From Acetobacteraceae bacterium (GTDB lineage Bacteria; Pseudomonadota; Alphaproteobacteria; Acetobacterales; Acetobacteraceae), in contig DAHXNW010000104.1 of the NCBI GenBank assembly GCA_027365195.1, forward strand, positions 1-36,600: a stretch of DNA of 36,600 nt, given 5' to 3'. The position numbers were made by a program, and so were the translations under genes. This document shows, piece by piece, positions 34,535 to 36,600 of the stretch. The notes under the pieces are model-generated. The model was given only the letters and a program-made list of their open reading frames with translations. It was not told where the DNA came from and did no database searches. The stretch's first letter is position 1, and each line of letters begins with the position of its first letter.

Positions 34535-35482
34535 ATGCCCGAGATCGTCACCATCGGGGAGTTGCTCGTCGAGATCATGGCCGAGACCGTTGGCCAGTCC
34601 TTCGCCGCGCCTGGGCGCTATCTCGGCCCCTATCCGTCCGGCGCGCCGGCGATCTTCGCCGATCAGGCGGCGCGTCTCGGCATTCCCACCGGCTTGATCG
34701 CGACCATCGGCGAGGACGAATTCGGCACGCTGGCGCTGGAGCGCCTGCGCCGCGATGGGGTCGAGACCAGGGCCATCCGCCGGGTATCTGGCGCCACCAC
34801 CGGAACCGCCTTCGTCACCTACGCCGCCGACGGCACCCGGCACTTCATTTTCCACCTCGCCGACGCCGCCCCCGGCCGGCTTGCCGCAAGCGATCTCGAT
34901 CCCACGCTGTTCGCCGATTGCCGCACTCTTCACATCATGGGCTCCTCGCTGTTCTCGGCCGGCATGATCCGCACCGTCGACCGCGCGATCGTGCTGGCGA
35001 TGGAGGCCGGCGCGCAACTGTCATTCGAACCCCAACATCCGCGCGCCAGTGCTGCGCCAGCCCGGTGTGGCAGAGGCGATCCGAGGCATCGCCGCGCGCG
35101 CGGACATTCTGATGCCGAGCGAGGCCGATCTCGCCTTTCTCTGTCCCGGCGCCACGATCGACGCGGCGATCGAAGGTTTTCTTGGCCAGGGTACGCGATG
35201 CGTATTCCTCAAGCGGGGCGCCACGGCACGCTCTATGCCGATCACGCACGTCGGATCACAACGCCTGCTTTCGCGGTGCGTGAGGTCGATCCGACCGGCG
35301 CGGGAGATTGCACGGGGGCGACGTTCCTCGCCGGCCTGCTGCGGGATCTGCCGCTCGACGAGGTGTTGCGCCGCGCCAATGCCGCAGGCGCGCTGGCGGT
35401 GGGCGCGCGCGGGCCGATGGAGGGCAACAGCGATGCGGCATCGCTCGCCGCCTTCATCGCGCACGCAGATCCGAGAGGATGA
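34535..35482 (+). CDS. PfkB-family sugar kinase with a compensating double frameshift
   Basis: A 315-codon reading frame encoding a ribokinase/PfkB-type carbohydrate kinase. The N-terminal part (IVTIGELLVEIM) and the catalytic end (DPTGAGDCTGATFLAGLL) are in one frame. The roughly 65 codons between 35030 and 35224 make sense only in another frame, where DPNIRAPVLRQPGV and ADILMPSEADLAFL appear. An extra base at about 35028-35029 and a missing base at about 35223-35224 explain this. No stop codon results, so a full-length product with a scrambled middle would be made. It may be a sequencing error. ATG at 34535 follows GGGGGA. The expected role is phosphorylation of tagatose, fructose or a related ketose. 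Confidence 0.8.
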   Translation: MPEIVTIGELLVEIMAETVGQSFAAPGRYLGPYPSGAPAIFADQAARLGIPTGLIATIGEDEFGTLALERLRRDGVETRAIRRVSGATTGTAFVTYAADGTRHFIFHLADAAPGRLAASDLDPTLFADCRTLHIMGSSLFSAGMIRTVDRAIVLAMEAGAQLSFEPQHPRASAAPARCGRGDPRHRRARGHSDAERGRSRLSLSRRHDRRGDRRFSWPGYAMRIPQAGRHGTLYADHARRITTPAFAVREVDPTGAGDCTGATFLAGLLRDLPLDEVLRRANAAGALAVGARGPMEGNSDAASLAAFIAHADPRG

Positions 35483-35496
35483 CTGCGGCACACACG

Positions 35497-36600
35497 TCAA
35501 CGGCGCGACAGGCGGAAATAGAGATCCGACAGCCGCGCCGGCAGATCCTCCAAGCGTTGCAGCACCGCATGGCCGGCGCGGCCGAAAATGCGCGCCGCCG
35601 TCGGTGCGCCCTCGGCGCCGAGCACCACGGCAAAGCTGTCGATCCCGCGCCCACGCAGGCCGAGCACGGCGCGGCGCGCGTCCTCGACCAGATCGAGCGG
35701 ATCGGGCACGTCGATGTCAGATGGTTCGCCATCGGTCAGCACCAGCACCAGCCGACGGAAGCTGCGTATCGGGGCCAATTCGGCGCCGGCATGACGCAGC
35801 GCGGCGCCGAGCCGTGTGGAGAGGCCGGGCGATAATCCGGCGAGGCGGGCGCGGGCGGCGCCATCGAACGGCGCGGCGAAATCCTTGATCCGCGTCAGTT
35901 GCACCCGCGCCCGCCCGTCGGAAGCGAAAGCGAGGAGCGCGAACGGATCGCCCAGCCGCGCCATCGCCTCTCCCAGCAAAGCGACCGCGAGACGCTCGGT
36001 TTCCAGCACCGCGGCGGCGCGAGTGGATTCCGAGACATCCACCAGCACCACGGTCGCCAGATCGCGGGCCTGCAGCGCACTCGCGCGATACAGCCGCTCA
36101 TCGGGCCACTCACCGGAAGCGCGCGCCACCTCGGCATCCAGCACCGCATCCATATCGAGTTCCATGCCGTCGCGCTGGCGCTTTAGCCGGCGCGGCCGGC
36201 CGGGGCGGGCGGCGCGCACCAGACGGTCGATGCGCCGGCGCAGATCGGGCGCCGCGTCGAGCGCCGCATCGAGCCGTCGGCGGTCGCCGAGTACGGCCGG
36301 CACAGCGCGCACGCTGGTCCAGTCGGGCCGCTCCACCGCTTCGCTGCGGTCCCATTCCGGATAGCGGGCAAGCAGCACCCCCTCCGGCTCCGGCGCGGCC
36401 GAGGGACGCGCACGTGCGCTCCCCGTCTCCTCGGCCTGGCGGTCGGCGCGGCCCTCGCCCGCCGCCTGGCGTAGCCGCGCCGCCTCGATCATGAGGTCGA
36501 TGGAGTCGGCGGCAGCCTCGGCGGGGGGGTCGAACTCCCATAACCCAAGCCCGTCGTCGCGATAGGCCGGCTCGACTACATAAGTTCGGGCATTGAACTG
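35497..36600 (-). CDS. VWA-domain protein, NorD/CbbO-like (5' end outside window)
   Basis: A partial gene with 367 visible residues, open to the window edge, whose start lies beyond 36600. The C-terminal half is a von Willebrand factor A domain with the metal-ion site DVSES, the loop STRLGAAL and LTDGEPSD. The upstream part is charged and flexible, as in NorD and CbbO. These proteins work with MoxR-type AAA ATPases to insert metals or activate enzymes such as nitric oxide reductase or Rubisco. The partner is not in the window, so the target is open. An internal ATG at 36492 is unlikely to be the start, because the frame continues upstream with family-like sequence (LGLWEFDPPAE). Confidence 0.85.
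   Translation of the reverse strand, partial: QFNARTYVVEPAYRDDGLGLWEFDPPAEAAADSIDLMIEAARLRQAAGEGRADRQAEETGSARARPSAAPEPEGVLLARYPEWDRSEAVERPDWTSVRAVPAVLGDRRRLDAALDAAPDLRRRIDRLVRAARPGRPRRLKRQRDGMELDMDAVLDAEVARASGEWPDERLYRASALQARDLATVVLVDVSESTRAAAVLETERLAVALLGEAMARLGDPFALLAFASDGRARVQLTRIKDFAAPFDGAARARLAGLSPGLSTRLGAALRHAGAELAPIRSFRRLVLVLTDGEPSDIDVPDPLDLVEDARRAVLGLRGRGIDSFAVVLGAEGAPTAARIFGRAGHAVLQRLEDLPARLSDLYFRLSRR

Overview
The window is about 36.6 kb of GC-rich bacterial chromosome. It most likely comes from an alphaproteobacterium, possibly a member of the Acetobacteraceae or a related group. The evidence is a textbook alphaproteobacterial LexA box (GAAC-N7-GAAC), a SmoS/SmoEFGK-type polyol operon, an AhpC/AhpD pair and the high-GC codon usage. 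Genus-level placement is inference. No rRNA, tRNA, CRISPR array, integrase or transposase gene was seen. No gene-free stretch is longer than about 230 bases.

Region 1 (1-9.5 kb) is a mosaic of housekeeping and accessory genes: a family 2 glycosyltransferase, the helicase HrpB, AhpD and AhpC, a PA0069-type radical SAM protein, a Na/phosphate cotransporter with a PhoU-like tail, and an MHS-type MFS transporter. Their intergenic spaces hold three copies, and the right edge of a fourth, of an approximately 85-bp GC-rich palindrome. One copy sits inside a 130-bp unit with 17-bp terminal inverted repeats and an 8-bp target duplication. The radical SAM gene has a LexA box overlapping its promoter and ends in a sliding-clamp-type motif.

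Region 2 (9.5-18.3 kb) is one tightly packed operon. It has a complete branched-chain-amino-acid/amide-type ABC transporter (binding protein, two permeases, two ATPases), then HyuB and HyuA (ATP-dependent hydantoinase/oxoprolinase type) and an isochorismatase-fold protein that lacks the usual nucleophilic cysteine. It looks like uptake and ring opening of a cyclic amide such as a hydantoin.

Region 3 (18.4-26.3 kb) is an aliphatic amide system: AmiC (amide sensor), AmiR (ANTAR antiterminator), a leader RNA, a urea/short-chain-amide transporter (UrtABCDE/FmdDEF type) and the amidase AmiE. The leader contains two hexaloop hairpins, and the second overlaps an intrinsic terminator, as expected for an AmiR target. 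The model is that amide frees AmiR from AmiC, AmiR stabilises the second hairpin, the terminator cannot form, and transporter and amidase are made.

Region 4 (26.3-35.5 kb) is a polyol catabolic cluster on the minus strand. It has a SorC-family regulator, a SmoE/F/G/K-type ABC importer, two short-chain dehydrogenases and a GatZ/KbaZ-family protein. A divergent PfkB sugar kinase carries a compensating double frameshift. A strong promoter with a perfect operator-like inverted repeat lies in front of the binding-protein gene. A GatZ protein without GatY, next to a kinase, suggests a polyol to D-tagatose to tagatose 6-phosphate to fructose 6-phosphate route. The amiE-to-gatZ part is visibly more AT-rich than its surroundings. 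The window ends inside a NorD/CbbO-type VWA-domain gene.
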